This document shows positions 16,214 to 25,623 of a stretch of 64,000 bases of DNA, piece by piece. The DNA comes from CAYWWM01 sp965198025 (GTDB lineage: Bacteria > Acidobacteriota > Terriglobia > 2-12-FULL-54-10). The stretch spans positions 992,001 to 1,056,000 of the forward strand of contig OZ240237.1 in NCBI GenBank assembly GCA_965198025.1, given 5' to 3'. Position 1 is the first letter of the stretch. Every line of letters starts with the position of its first letter. The notes below the pieces were generated by a model that saw nothing but the letters and a program-made list of their open reading frames with translations, ran no database searches and had not been told where the DNA came from. The translations under genes were made by a program, and so were the position numbers.

Positions 16214-16330
16214 GGCAGGCGGTTGCGCCTGCCCTGATGGGGCGGGAAAGAAATGGAGCACAGGCCCTAGCGGGCTGTGCTCTATGAAGACAGGCCTGGA
16301 GGCCTGTCGCTACCTGGGGGCAGGAATGTC
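16214..16330. repeat. Multi-hairpin repeat, copy 2
   Basis: The three palindromes of the 14887-15010 spacer recur here in order. They are GGCAGGCG/CGCCTGCC (16214-16233), the AGCACAGGCCC/GGGCTGTGCT pair (about 16257-16282), and GACAGGCC/GGCCTGTC (about 16288-16308) followed by GCTACCTGGGGG. It lies downstream of the FGE-fold gene and could act as a terminator or mRNA-stabilising element. It is likely a dispersed extragenic repeat. Confidence 0.6.
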
Positions 16331-16382
16331 TGCCGCTACCTGCCATCTGATATTACGCACGGTTCCGTGTTAACATTCAGCT

Positions 16383-16769
16383 ATGTTCCGGCCACCTAGC
16401 CGCACTCCCATGCTGTTCGTCACCGTCTTGCTGTTGGGAATGCAGTGCTGGGGCACATGTGCATACATGAGTGACTGGAGATTGCCGCTGGAGGAAACTC
16501 GGAACGAAAATGTGCCTCCCTGTCATTGGCCGCCAGATCAGCAGAATCATCCAAGCGAAGAACGCTGCATTCCCAACACCGTAATGCTTCGGTCGGCCGG
16601 TTCCGGCTCGGAACTTGGAAATAAGACCGTTGTGTTCCGTCCTGACAGCCTATTGACCTCGGCCCTTGACTGGAGATCGTTAGCTTCCCGGGCTGGCTGC
16701 GCGGCGCGGTTATCCGGGCCGTCCCATTTGTCTTCCCCGCAATCTCACTCCACTGTCCTAAGGATTTAG
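16383..16769 (+). CDS. Small secreted cysteine-containing protein, unknown
   Basis: This 128-residue frame starts with a good N-terminal signal (MLFVTVLLLGMQCWGTCAYM within the first 29 residues). A hydrophilic body follows with cysteines in ENVPPCHWPP, SEERCIPN and SRAGCAARL. The gene precedes the outer-membrane-like gene at 16819 on the same strand, 49 bp away. A location upstream of a metal-associated outer-membrane gene would fit a small periplasmic metal-related protein, but no family is recognised. The overlapping opposite frame has no signal or family features. Confidence 0.5.
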   Translation: MFRPPSRTPMLFVTVLLLGMQCWGTCAYMSDWRLPLEETRNENVPPCHWPPDQQNHPSEERCIPNTVMLRSAGSGSELGNKTVVFRPDSLLTSALDWRSLASRAGCAARLSGPSHLSSPQSHSTVLRI

Positions 16770-16818
16770 CCCTCCAGCAGTTCCACGTTGCAATCAGACG
16801 TGTACGGGGGAGGGAATC

Positions 16819-18146
16819 ATGTCCAAAGGATATATCCGCTTGCTTGTCGGCCTTGTGCTGACAGTGAACCCGGCGATCGCTCAAGAGCGTCCGAATCCTG
16901 GATCAAATCAGACGGGTCAGCACGACGCCATGCCTCATATGGGCATGGCTGAGGTTCATGCCGCAACCAGTTTTCTGCTGATGCAAGGCACGGGAACAAG
17001 TCAACAACCCGAAGCATGGCCGATGCCCATGGTGATGAGTCAATTCCGCGGTTGGAGTCTGATGTGGATGGGACAGGGTTTTCTGGCCGCTACACAGCAG
17101 AGCGCACCGCGAGGAAAAGACAAAATCTACGCTTTGAACTGGGGCATGTTGGGAGCTGCCAAACCAATCGGTGATGGCAGCCTGATGCTCCGATCCATGC
17201 TCAGCCTGGAACCTGCGACGGTCACCGATCGCGTGTACCCCCTGCTATTTCAGACCGGAGAGGCCGCGTTCGGTCGGCCGATCGTCGACGGCCAACACCC
17301 CCATGACCTTTTCATGGAACTATCGGTTCAGTACGCCCATCCCGTGGGCGAAACAGCCATGCTCAATGTCTATTACGCCCCAATCGGCGACCCCGCCCTT
17401 GGCCCCACAGCGTTTCCTCATCGCGCTTCAGCCATGGAGATGCCTCAGGCGGTTCTCTCCCATCATTGGCAGGACTCCACGCACATAGCCAACAATGTGC
17501 TCACTGGTGGAATCAGTCTCGATACAGTGCGGATCGAGGTGTCGGGTTTTCATGGGATGGAGCCGGACGAGGGGCGGTGGAACATTGACTACGGAGCGAT
17601 GGACTCCTGGTCTGCAAGATTCAGCCTGTTCCCGTCAAGCAACTGGATGGCGCAGGTTTCCGCGGGTCGCCTGAACCAGCCAGAGCAATTCCATGAAAAT
17701 GATGTGGTTCGTTATACGGCTTCTCTGCACCACATTCTTCCTCGCGGAAATGGAAATTCCTGGGCGACGAGTTTGGTTTGGGGGCGGAACCATGCAAGCT
17801 TCTTGCGGGTGAGTCCACGAACGCAGTTCTTGCCGAGACCGTCCTCCCACTTGGAGAAAGGAACTTCGTGACGGGGCGTGTTGAATGGAGTCAACGGGAT
17901 GAACTCTTTGCGGACGACCATGAGCTAGAAGAGCACCTCGAACACGAGGCGGGATCCCGCGCGTTTGCAGTCACAACGCTTACAGCCGGCTACACCCGTG
18001 ACGTGATGACTGACGGCTATTTTCAAGTGGGCATCGGGGCAAACATATCAGGGTATTGGATTGAGGACGCCTTGAAGCCATATTACGGTGACCATCCGTG
18101 GGGCGTGACGTTCTTCGTGAGGATTCGTTTGCGGGAACGCCCGTGA
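16819..18146 (+). pseudogene. Outer-membrane-like protein with His/Met-rich N-terminus, frameshifted
   Basis: Two overlapping frames form one protein of about 442 residues. The first (16819-17871) has a signal peptide ending in NPAIAQE, a His/Met-rich stretch (QHDAMPHMGMAEVHAA) and beta-rich sequence including GQHPHDLFMELSVQY. The second frame continues with ESTNAVLAETVLPLGERNFVTGRVEW to the stop at 18144-18146. One missing base between about 17790 and 17815 joins WGRNHASFL to AGESTN. The protein looks like an outer-membrane porin-type protein often found near copper or heavy-metal genes; that link is inference. It is either a real pseudogene or a sequencing error. Confidence 0.7.
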
Positions 18147-18348
18147 CGATGACCTGTTACTTGAATTACTCGAAGCGATTCGAGAGCAGAGACTTCGACG
18201 ACGACAAGACGGCCGGACCCATATCGTCGGAATCCGTCACGTTTCCCGGCGGACAGAATCCGGAGCCTTCGATCGGCGGAGGCTTTGTTCTCGAGGACCC
18301 AGCAAGCAAGCCGAGGTATCGTCTGCGCCTCCTCCCGACGCTGCTGCG

Positions 18349-20580
18349 CTAGTCGTCGAGTCCCGGACGGTAGGTACGGATCGCGGACCGCTCGACGCTT
18401 TCGCGCGTGTAGGCGACGGGTTTCATCTCGGCGCGAGCGAACATCCTTGCCTGGTCGGCGTGGTGCGGCGAGGTGTCTTTGGAGCTCTGTCCGTAGCCCA
18501 GGACGGAATAGGCACGCGGGGGATTGGTGAACTCGACGGCAATCACCCAGCCGTCGCCTCCGGAGACACGACGCTTGCCGTCGGGGTCTGTCCTGAAGTT
18601 GAGAACCCGGAAACAGCCCATGCGGCTCCCGCACCCTCCGACGGGCTCATCCACCGCGCCGCGCCGAACCCGGTGAACCTCACCCCAGGCCACGTCCCAG
18701 GCGCCGAACTGCCTTGCGGTGGACGCCACTGCATCCGGGAACAGACGGGCCGCAAGCGCAGGATCAGCCAGCCCCCGCGGCGTCGTCATGGGAGCTTCGG
18801 GCGTCCAGGGCTCGGCGAAGAACTCTCCATCGTCCTCGTCTTCACCCGCCAGAGCTTGCGTGTAGAGGCGCCACCATTCCGCAAACAGCACAGCGCCGCG
18901 ACTCTCCGGCGCAACAGTATTGTCCCATTCCTCCAGTAGATCGAGGGCGCGCTCCGAGTCGGGTTCCACGCGAGCCCGGACGGCACGGATGAGATCGTTC
19001 TTGATGCGTTCGGCCAGAAGCATGCGGTAGCTGTGCTTGAGCTCGACGACGTCCTCCAGTGAGAAGCGGGGCCGGCCCTCGATCAGCAGAACGGAGTGCT
19101 GGCTCCGGAGCCGGAACTCGTTTTCTTCGAAGTAGGCGGGGTAGTCGGCCGGGTCAATCGGCATATGCATATTCGTGAACCACGGCCCGTCATTCTCGTC
19201 ACGGACGTAGCCTCCTTCGGGATTCAGCAGCTGCGGCAGGGAGTCCCAATCGTGAACCTCGGTCCAGACCTCGTCAGCGCGGCGCGCCGGTATGGCCAGC
19301 GAGTCACCCATGGGATGCGGGCGCACCGGAATGACAGCGTTCCAGACATAGAAGACGTTCCCCTCCGCATCGGCGTAGATGAAGTTGGAGCCTGGATGAG
19401 CCGCCAGACGCATGGCATCTTTCCATTCTTCCAGGCTGGATGCCTGGATCAGCCTCAGGAACTGCTCGCCGACTCGAAACTCGCCGTCCTGGGGCGTCCG
19501 GATCACGTAGACCCGGCCGTGCTTCTGCCGGAGCACCGGTCCCAGGTGCGTCGAAAGGCGCTCGCGCGTCCGCTCGGCCAAGCCGGAGCCGTTCCTGTAG
19601 GCGATGGTCACGGACTCCCGGAGGATGGGCATCGAGGTCCCGTCGAACAGGTAGTAGCCGGGTCTTTCGGGGTCCGCCTCCAGAGCGTACACTTCGGTGT
19701 TCTGCACCGAGTTGTTGGTAGTGGCAAAGCCCAGTCGCCGGTTGAATCCCCCGATGATTCCCAGCGGGCCTCCGATACGGAAGTCGCCATAGAAGTCGAG
19801 GCGGCCCGGGACGACCACATGGACTTCCCAGTAGCCGGCTGTCCAGTTGAGGTGGGGGTTGCGCATCAGGATCGCGGCGTTTGATGTCGTCCGGTCCGGC
19901 GCCAGGGCCCAGGCGCTCGATCCCTCTTCCGGCGCTCCCGCGTATCCCCCGTCTGCGGCGCCTCTCCGCTCGGGCTGGCCGGCTGCAATTTCCAGCAGCG
20001 GTGCTACCTGCGCCTCGTCAATGCGACGGATCCATCGATTCACCTGGCGGGGACTCGGACGATAGACATAGAGGGCGGTGACGTCATATCCCGTGAAATC
20101 GCCTTTCATCCATTCCGGGAACTCCCCGGGATGTTGCTGGATGTATCGGTTGACCCCGGTTGCAAATCCTTCGTAGACGTCACGGGTGTCGGATCCAAGC
20201 TCGAAGTAGACCTCTCGGACTTTCCAGTAGTAGGGTCGGTTTTCAAAGTCGGATGCGAGAGCCGAGGCTCCCACATGCCGCGCCAGTTCGCCCCGGGCGC
20301 GGAGCATGCCCATGGGAACGCGTCGCCCATAGTCTTCCAGTTGGAGATAGCCGAGCGCGTAGCCCAAAGCTTTGAAGTTTTCGGCGTAAATGTGAGGGAC
20401 ACCATATTCGGTCCGGATGACCTCCACCTGCATGGCCAGCGTTTCCGCAGGAACAGGGCGCAGCGGAGCGTCGGCGCCGAGCCTGGAACGCAGTGCCGCA
20501 GTGCAGCCATGAAGTGTCAGAGCGAGAAGGACAGTTGCAGACAGGATTGGACGGAACGGGGGGGGTGCGCTGTCGAGCAT
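18349..20580 (-). CDS. Penicillin acylase-family (Ntn-hydrolase) lipoprotein
   Basis: This protein has 743 residues from the ATG at 20578-20580. That start gives a lipoprotein signal with LTLHGC (lipid-modified Cys about residue 26) and follows a TATAAT box. The family layout is visible: EVIRTEYGVPHIYAEN near the start, then the autocatalytic junction EEGSSAWALAP, where Ser221 should become the N-terminal nucleophile. Most relatives have GSN where this has GSS. SNAAILMRNPHL and FATTNNSVQNTEVYALE follow. Substrates may be N-acyl compounds such as acyl-homoserine lactones or lipopeptides. It converges with the frameshifted outer-membrane-like gene. Confidence 0.88.
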   Translation of the reverse strand: MLDSAPPPFRPILSATVLLALTLHGCTAALRSRLGADAPLRPVPAETLAMQVEVIRTEYGVPHIYAENFKALGYALGYLQLEDYGRRVPMGMLRARGELARHVGASALASDFENRPYYWKVREVYFELGSDTRDVYEGFATGVNRYIQQHPGEFPEWMKGDFTGYDVTALYVYRPSPRQVNRWIRRIDEAQVAPLLEIAAGQPERRGAADGGYAGAPEEGSSAWALAPDRTTSNAAILMRNPHLNWTAGYWEVHVVVPGRLDFYGDFRIGGPLGIIGGFNRRLGFATTNNSVQNTEVYALEADPERPGYYLFDGTSMPILRESVTIAYRNGSGLAERTRERLSTHLGPVLRQKHGRVYVIRTPQDGEFRVGEQFLRLIQASSLEEWKDAMRLAAHPGSNFIYADAEGNVFYVWNAVIPVRPHPMGDSLAIPARRADEVWTEVHDWDSLPQLLNPEGGYVRDENDGPWFTNMHMPIDPADYPAYFEENEFRLRSQHSVLLIEGRPRFSLEDVVELKHSYRMLLAERIKNDLIRAVRARVEPDSERALDLLEEWDNTVAPESRGAVLFAEWWRLYTQALAGEDEDDGEFFAEPWTPEAPMTTPRGLADPALAARLFPDAVASTARQFGAWDVAWGEVHRVRRGAVDEPVGGCGSRMGCFRVLNFRTDPDGKRRVSGGDGWVIAVEFTNPPRAYSVLGYGQSSKDTSPHHADQARMFARAEMKPVAYTRESVERSAIRTYRPGLDD

Positions 20581-20586
20581 CACTCG

Positions 20587-20595
20587 ATTATACCA
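20587..20595 (-). promoter_or_regulatory. Extended -10 box of the acylase gene
   Basis: On the minus strand TGGTATAAT (20595 down to 20587) lies with its last T only six bases ahead of the acylase ATG. The TG one base before TATAAT is an extended -10 signature. Transcription would begin at or next to the start codon, giving a leaderless message. This also supports 20580 as the start over the longer frame to 20700. Confidence 0.5.
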
Positions 20596-20761
20596 GCGTG
20601 CAATCCGACAGCCGCGAAGAGCAGTCAGCAATCGCCGAGGAAGCCAGACCGCCATCAGATCGAGGTTGGCGCCGTTGGCCGCTCCGGGCGGTAGCTGCAA
20701 GTGAAGCGCTCGCTTCTCAAGCTAGTGACTGCCGTGGCACTGAGTGCCTAATTTTGACCTT

Positions 20762-20814
20762 GACCGACTGGTCGGTCTGAGTTAAGCTGCTATTCTTAAT
20801 GCAAATGAGTTGCA
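20762..20814 (+). promoter_or_regulatory. Two palindromes at the iron-transporter start
   Basis: A perfect inverted repeat GACCGAC-TG-GTCGGTC (20762-20777) lies 21 bp before the ATPase start. A second, TGCAA-ATGAG-TTGCA (20800-20814), overlaps the start codon itself. Either could be an operator for an iron- or metal-responsive repressor. Neither matches the canonical Fur 19-mer closely. No regulator gene is adjacent. Confidence 0.45.
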
Positions 20815-21899
20815 ATTCTACTATTCCGAGGCTTTCTCTGGACGCCGTGTCGCTCCGCTACGGGCCGATCCTGGCTGTGGACAGCGTATCACTGGAGGTG
20901 GCCGAAGGGGAGATCTTGTGCCTGCTGGGCCCTTCGGGTTCGGGCAAGTCCACGCTGCTGCGGCTGATTGCCGGGATCGAGCGCCCCGTGTCCGGTCGCG
21001 TGCTGCTCGACGGCGTCGAGGTGGCGGGACCGGGGACGTTCGTGGAGCCCGAAGAGCGCCGCGTCGGCATGGTCTTTCAGGACTACGCGCTCTTCCCGCA
21101 CCTGACCGTGGCGGCCAACGTCGCATTCGGAGTTCGGCGGCAACGCAAGGCGGACGTCGACTCGCGGGTGGCCGCGATGCTCGACCGCGTGGGACTGCGG
21201 CATTACGCCGCCAGCTATCCGCACATGTTGTCGGGAGGTGAGCGGCAGCGCGTCGCGCTGGCCCGTGCTCTCATGCCCGGCCCGCGCGTGCTACTCATGG
21301 ACGAGGCATTTTCCAGCCTCGACAGTCGTTTGCGCGACCGCATCCGTCAGGACACGTTGAAGCTGCTCCGCGAGACCCGCACGACGGCGATCCTGGTCAC
21401 GCACGATCCGGGCGAGGCGATGTGCCTCGGCGATCGGATCGCGCTGCTGCACGAGGGGCGCCTTGTGGAATGTGCTTCCCCCGAAGACCTGTACGGCAAG
21501 CCGGCGACCCTTGCCGCCGCGCGCTTCATCAGCGACGTCAACGAGCTGCGTGGGGTCTGCCGGGACGGTTGCGTCCGGACACCGATTGGCTGCTTTGCCG
21601 CGCCGCACTTGGCCGACCATACGGACGTCTGCGTCTGCATCCGCCCACACAGCATCCGGGTCGCGCCGCACGGCGCCGGCATACCCGGCCGAGTGGTCAG
21701 CACCTCGTTCCTGGGCGAGGTCAATCACGTGGCCGTGGCGGTGAACGGCCTAGCCGCGCCGCTGACGATCCGCACGCCGGGGCGCACGCGGCTGGCGCCC
21801 AACGACACGGTGTATCTCGAAGTCGATCCCGAGCACGTGCTGATCGTGGCTCACGACGAGCACAGTGCCCTAATGCCAATCCCTTCCGAAGGAGTCTGA
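20799..21899 (+). CDS. fbpC: Ferric iron ABC transporter, ATP-binding protein
   Basis: This 366-residue ABC ATPase has all motifs: LLGPSGSGKST (Walker A), LSGGERQR (signature), VLLMDEAFSSLD (Walker B) and LVTHDPGEA (H-loop). A C-terminal TOBE-like regulatory domain covers about residues 250-350. The FbpC/PotA/CysA type fits an uptake system, and the downstream binding protein and permease make it ferric-iron specific. The start may be ATG 20799 or 20805, and no strong ribosome binding site is visible. It is the first gene of a three-gene operon. Confidence 0.9.
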   Translation: MQMSCNSTIPRLSLDAVSLRYGPILAVDSVSLEVAEGEILCLLGPSGSGKSTLLRLIAGIERPVSGRVLLDGVEVAGPGTFVEPEERRVGMVFQDYALFPHLTVAANVAFGVRRQRKADVDSRVAAMLDRVGLRHYAASYPHMLSGGERQRVALARALMPGPRVLLMDEAFSSLDSRLRDRIRQDTLKLLRETRTTAILVTHDPGEAMCLGDRIALLHEGRLVECASPEDLYGKPATLAAARFISDVNELRGVCRDGCVRTPIGCFAAPHLADHTDVCVCIRPHSIRVAPHGAGIPGRVVSTSFLGEVNHVAVAVNGLAAPLTIRTPGRTRLAPNDTVYLEVDPEHVLIVAHDEHSALMPIPSEGV

Positions 21900-21901
21900 C
21901 G

Positions 21902-22933
21902 ATGACCCATAGCCCGTTGAACCGCTTGGCGCGAATGGGCCTGCTGGCCTGCCTGACAGCCCTGGCCGCCGCCCCCGTCGCTGCGCAGGAACTGAATCTC
22001 TACACGACACGCGAGCCTGGCCTGATCCAGCCGTTGCTCGACGCTTTTACCGAGCAGAGCGGCGTCACGGTTAACAGCATCTTTGTGCGCGACGGGCTCG
22101 CCGAGCGCGTCGCGGCCGAGGGCACGCGGTCGCCGGCCGACGTGTTGATGACGGTCGATCTGGGTAACCTGCTCGACCTGGTGGAACGAGGGCTGACGCA
22201 GCCGGTCGAGTCGGCGACGCTGGAAAGCGCGATCCCATCGAACCTGCGCGGGCCGAACGGCGAGTGGTTCACCCTCTCGATGCGCGCGCGCGTCCTCTAC
22301 GCAGCCAAGGACCTCAACCTCTCTTCGTTCACCTACGAGCAGCTCGACGATCCCCAGTGGCGCGACAAGTTCTGCAGCCGCGCCGGACAGCACCCGTACA
22401 ACACGGCGCTCTTCGCGGCCTACATTGCCCATCACGGCGAGGCGCAGACCGAGGGCTGGCTGCGCGGGATCACATCGAATCTTGGGCGAACGGCCGCCGG
22501 CGGCGACCGCGACGTTGCGCGTGACATCATGGGCGGCATCTGCGAGATCGGAATCGGCAACTCCTACTACGTTGGCCTGATGCGCAGCGGCGCCGGCGGG
22601 CCCGATCAGGAACAGTGGGGCGCGGCGATCCAGGTGATCCTGCCGACATTCGAGGGGGGCGGCACGCACGTGAACATCTCGGGGGCGTCGGTCGCGAGGC
22701 ATGCACCGAACCGCGCCGCCGCCGTACGGTTCCTCGAGTTCCTTGTGTCGAATGAGGCCCAGAAGATTTACGCGGAAGCCAACTTCGAGTACCCGGTCAA
22801 GGCAGGCGCTACGGTACACCCGATCATCGAGGCGCTCGGCCCGCTGAAGATCGATCCGCTGCCGCTCCCCGAGATCGTGCGGCACCGCAACACGGCGAGC
22901 CGGCTGGTAGACCAGGTTGGGTTTGACGATTGA
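21902..22933 (+). CDS. fbpA: Ferric iron ABC transporter, periplasmic binding protein
   Basis: The gene starts two bases after the ATPase stop and encodes 343 residues. A signal peptide ends near AAPVAAQE (about residue 29). The mature protein begins LNLYTTREPGLIQPLLDAF, typical of FbpA/FutA. The iron-coordinating tandem tyrosines are in IGNSYYVGLM, and VNISGASVARHAPN and VSNEAQKIYAEANFEYPV are further family blocks. It captures Fe(III) in the periplasm and hands it to the permease. The permease gene overlaps its 3' end by 17 bp. Confidence 0.93.
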   Translation: MTHSPLNRLARMGLLACLTALAAAPVAAQELNLYTTREPGLIQPLLDAFTEQSGVTVNSIFVRDGLAERVAAEGTRSPADVLMTVDLGNLLDLVERGLTQPVESATLESAIPSNLRGPNGEWFTLSMRARVLYAAKDLNLSSFTYEQLDDPQWRDKFCSRAGQHPYNTALFAAYIAHHGEAQTEGWLRGITSNLGRTAAGGDRDVARDIMGGICEIGIGNSYYVGLMRSGAGGPDQEQWGAAIQVILPTFEGGGTHVNISGASVARHAPNRAAAVRFLEFLVSNEAQKIYAEANFEYPVKAGATVHPIIEALGPLKIDPLPLPEIVRHRNTASRLVDQVGFDD

Positions 22934-24611
22934 GACCCGCAGCCCGGGCGCCCCTCGACGCTGGTCGGATGTGAAGCTGTGGGTCGGGACGTCCGGCGTC
23001 CTGGCGCTCCTGGTTTTTCTGCCCTTCGTCGCGCTGATGTTCGCCGCGGCCGGGGGGTCTGGAGACCTCTGGCAGCACCTCATGACCTTTGTGCTGCCGG
23101 TGGCCGCCCGCGAAACGGTCATCCTGCTGGCGGGCGTGGGGCTGCTCACCGCGGCGATCGGCACGGGCACGGCATGGCTGGTGAGCGCGCATGACTTTCC
23201 CGGCCGCAAAGCCTTCGATTGGGCGCTCCTCCTCCCTCTGGCAGTTCCCACCTACATCGTCGCCTACGCTTATCTCGACATCCTGCACCCGGTGGGGCCT
23301 GTGCAGACGGCGATCCGCGCACTTCTGGACGTCGAGAGCCCGCGTGACCTGCGACTGCCGGACATCCGCTCGATGGCCGGTTGCATCATCCTGCTCGGCT
23401 TCGTGCTCTATCCGTACGTCTACCTGACAACACGGGCGATGTTTTTGATGCAAGCGGCCAATCTGATCGACGTAGCCCGAACGCTCGGCGTCGGGCGGCG
23501 CGGCATCTTTCTGCGCGTGGCCCTGCCGCTGGCGCGCCCCGCGCTCGCGGTCGGCCTCAGCCTGGCGCTGATGGAAGCGCTCAACGACATCGGCGCATCG
23601 GAATTCCTCGGCGTGCGCACGATGACGGTCTCGATCTATACGACATGGATCACCCGCTCGGACCTGCCCGGGGCGGCGCAGATCGCGTTGGCGATGCTCG
23701 CGATCGTCCTCGCGCTCGTGCTGCTAGAGCGGTGGGCGCGGCGGCAGCGCCGCTATGCCAATGACGCGCAGCACCCCCGCCCGCTGACGCGGCACCGGCT
23801 GCGCGGCACTTCGGCAGCGCTGGCGCTGGCTGGCTGCACGATCCCGGTGGCGGTGGGTTTTCTGTTCCCGGCGGCGTATCTCGTGGACGCAACGGTGGAC
23901 CGCATCCGTTTAGCCGGAGTCTCAAGCAGCGTGGTGACCGAGGCGCTCAACACGCTGACCCTCTCGTCAATCGCGGCGGTGCTCACCGTTGCCTGTGGGG
24001 TCGCCGTCGTCTATGCCGTTCGCATCGCGCGCTCGCGGCTGCCCGCGGTGCTGGCGCGCGTGGCCTCGCTCGGCTACGCGATACCGGGCACCGTGCTGGC
24101 GATCGGCCTGCTGCCGGTCGTCACCAGGATCGACGGCGTGATCGACAACCTCTCATTGCGCTTCCTGGGGATCTCGACCGGGCTGTTGATTCTCGGCTCG
24201 GGCGCGGCGCTCATCTACGCCTACCTCGTGCGCTTTCTGGCGATCGCGGCGGGGGGGGTCGAGGCCGGCTTCAGCCGCGTGTCGCCGTCGCTCGACGCTG
24301 CGGCGAGCACGCTGGGGGAGACGGCAGGCCGCAGGCTCTGGCGCATCCACCTGCCGATGTCGTACCCAGCGCTTGCCACAGCGGCCATGCTGGTCTTCGT
24401 GGACTGCATGAAGGAATTGCCCGCAACGCTGCTGCTGCGGCCCATCGGTGTCGAGACACTTGCCACGCATCTCTACGGCGAGGCGATCCGCGGTACCTAC
24501 GAGGATGCGGCCGGCGCCGCGCTGCTGATCGTGCTGGCCGGCCTCGTGCCGGTGCTCATCCTCGCCCGTGTCGGCACAAACATTACCGCCCGCTACGTGC
24601 CGAACCGGTAG
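22917..24611 (+). CDS. fbpB: Ferric iron ABC transporter, permease (two fused domains)
   Basis: The 564-residue protein has about 12 membrane segments arranged as two BPD-transporter domains, as in FbpB and ThiP. EAA-loop motifs are visible in each half: ARTLGVGRRGIFLRVALPLARP and ASTLGETAGRRLWRIHLPMSYPA. It starts with TTG at 22917 or, if shorter, at a TTG at 22923, overlapping the binding-protein gene. The overlap implies translational coupling. Together the three genes form a complete Fe(III) importer. Confidence 0.92.
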   Translation: MGLTIETRSPGAPRRWSDVKLWVGTSGVLALLVFLPFVALMFAAAGGSGDLWQHLMTFVLPVAARETVILLAGVGLLTAAIGTGTAWLVSAHDFPGRKAFDWALLLPLAVPTYIVAYAYLDILHPVGPVQTAIRALLDVESPRDLRLPDIRSMAGCIILLGFVLYPYVYLTTRAMFLMQAANLIDVARTLGVGRRGIFLRVALPLARPALAVGLSLALMEALNDIGASEFLGVRTMTVSIYTTWITRSDLPGAAQIALAMLAIVLALVLLERWARRQRRYANDAQHPRPLTRHRLRGTSAALALAGCTIPVAVGFLFPAAYLVDATVDRIRLAGVSSSVVTEALNTLTLSSIAAVLTVACGVAVVYAVRIARSRLPAVLARVASLGYAIPGTVLAIGLLPVVTRIDGVIDNLSLRFLGISTGLLILGSGAALIYAYLVRFLAIAAGGVEAGFSRVSPSLDAAASTLGETAGRRLWRIHLPMSYPALATAAMLVFVDCMKELPATLLLRPIGVETLATHLYGEAIRGTYEDAAGAALLIVLAGLVPVLILARVGTNITARYVPNR

Positions 24612-24794
24612 GTCCACGATCCAAACAGCTAAACGACGCCGGCTGCGGGTCAATGCAGGTCCTGTATTCTGCTTCGGCGCGCTTGTAGGGAATCACGTTT
24701 GGAGCTATGATTTCGTGTTTGAGCAAACACACGATGGTCAATGCTTCCGGCGTCCGATTGACGTAGTTCAGCATGCGCCCAGTCTTCCACAACG
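24612..24794. other. Spacer between the iron operon and the Calx-beta gene
   Basis: No gene is called. A minus-strand frame (24583-24792) reads MLNYVNRTPEALTIVCLLKH followed by a Lys/Glu-rich stretch, which looks protein-like. It runs into the permease gene antisense and has no recognised family. It may be a remnant of a lost gene. No terminator with a U-tract is seen after fbpB. Confidence 0.35.
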
Positions 24795-25434
24795 ATGCCT
24801 GAGCCCAGGGTTTCTAATCGATTGATTCGGCTGACCAAGATGTTTGACTCGCTTTTTTGCTTCCGATCTGTTTCGAGATTGGAAGAGAATCCCGTCCTTG
24901 GATTCTCACGTCTCGTCGCCTCCACCATCTTGCTGTCGGCGCTCCTGACCGGAGTCGCCGTGCGCCAGGTCCACGCCCAGGACGACATCTGCGAGCAGGA
25001 GAACCCCCCCGCGATCTGCGACTGGGCCGACACCGGGACAGTGGCGGTGTCGACAGACATGTTGACGATCCGGGAGGGGGAAAGCATGAGCTACAGCATG
25101 TGGCTCACTCAGCCTCCGCTCGCCGACGGCTGGTGGGTACGGATCCATGTCAACGGAGTGGTGTACACCGACGGCAACTACGACAACAGCGAGGGAATAG
25201 GCATTTCTTGGGTGCCGTCCGTCGGCCATCAGTTCAATCAGGGTGACAGCACAACACCATGGCGAACCGTTAGTATCACAGCATTTCAAGACGAAGATGA
25301 CGAGGATGAGTTTGTGACCATCACCCACGAGGGGTCGGACGAGAACTTCCAATGCCCACCATCCCTGCACGGTGTGGCCCCTGTGAGGGTGCGAGTCATC
25401 GACGATGAAGGCGACGGCGTTGTGACCCCACCGG

Positions 25435-25620
25435 TGGAGCCTCCGGTGGTTGAGCCTCCAGTGGTTGCCTCCGGTGGTTGAGCCTCCAGTGGTTGAACCT
25501 CCGGTGGTTGAGCCTCCGGTGGTTGAGCCTCCAGTGGTTGAGCCTCCAGTGGTTGAACCTCCAGTGGTTGAACCTCCAGTGGTTGAACCTCCGGTGGTTG
25601 AACCTCCGGTGGTTGAGCCA
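25435..25620 (+). repeat. 15 bp tandem repeat coding EPPVV
   Basis: About twelve head-to-tail units of the form GAGCCTCC(A/G)GTGGTT encode a proline-rich linker of Glu-Pro-Pro-Val-Val pentads. Units differ at GAG/GAA and at the A/G third position. One unit near 25470 reads GTTGCCTCC instead of GTTGAGCCTCC, lacking two bases and shifting the frame. Unit number can change by replication slippage without altering the frame, so linker length may vary among cells. Confidence 0.9.
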
Positions 25621-25623
25621 CCG

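Noticed and set aside
18098..18352. Plus-strand frame after the outer-membrane-like gene
   Set aside because: It starts inside the preceding gene and has no known family or signals. Protein-like composition alone is insufficient.
24583..24792. Minus-strand frame MLNYVNRTPEALTIVCLLKH...
   Set aside because: It runs antisense into the permease gene and has no recognised family. It is noted only as a possible remnant.
25435..25620. Possible CRISPR array
   Set aside because: The 15 bp units abut each other without unique spacers and encode a proline-rich linker in frame, so this is a coding minisatellite.
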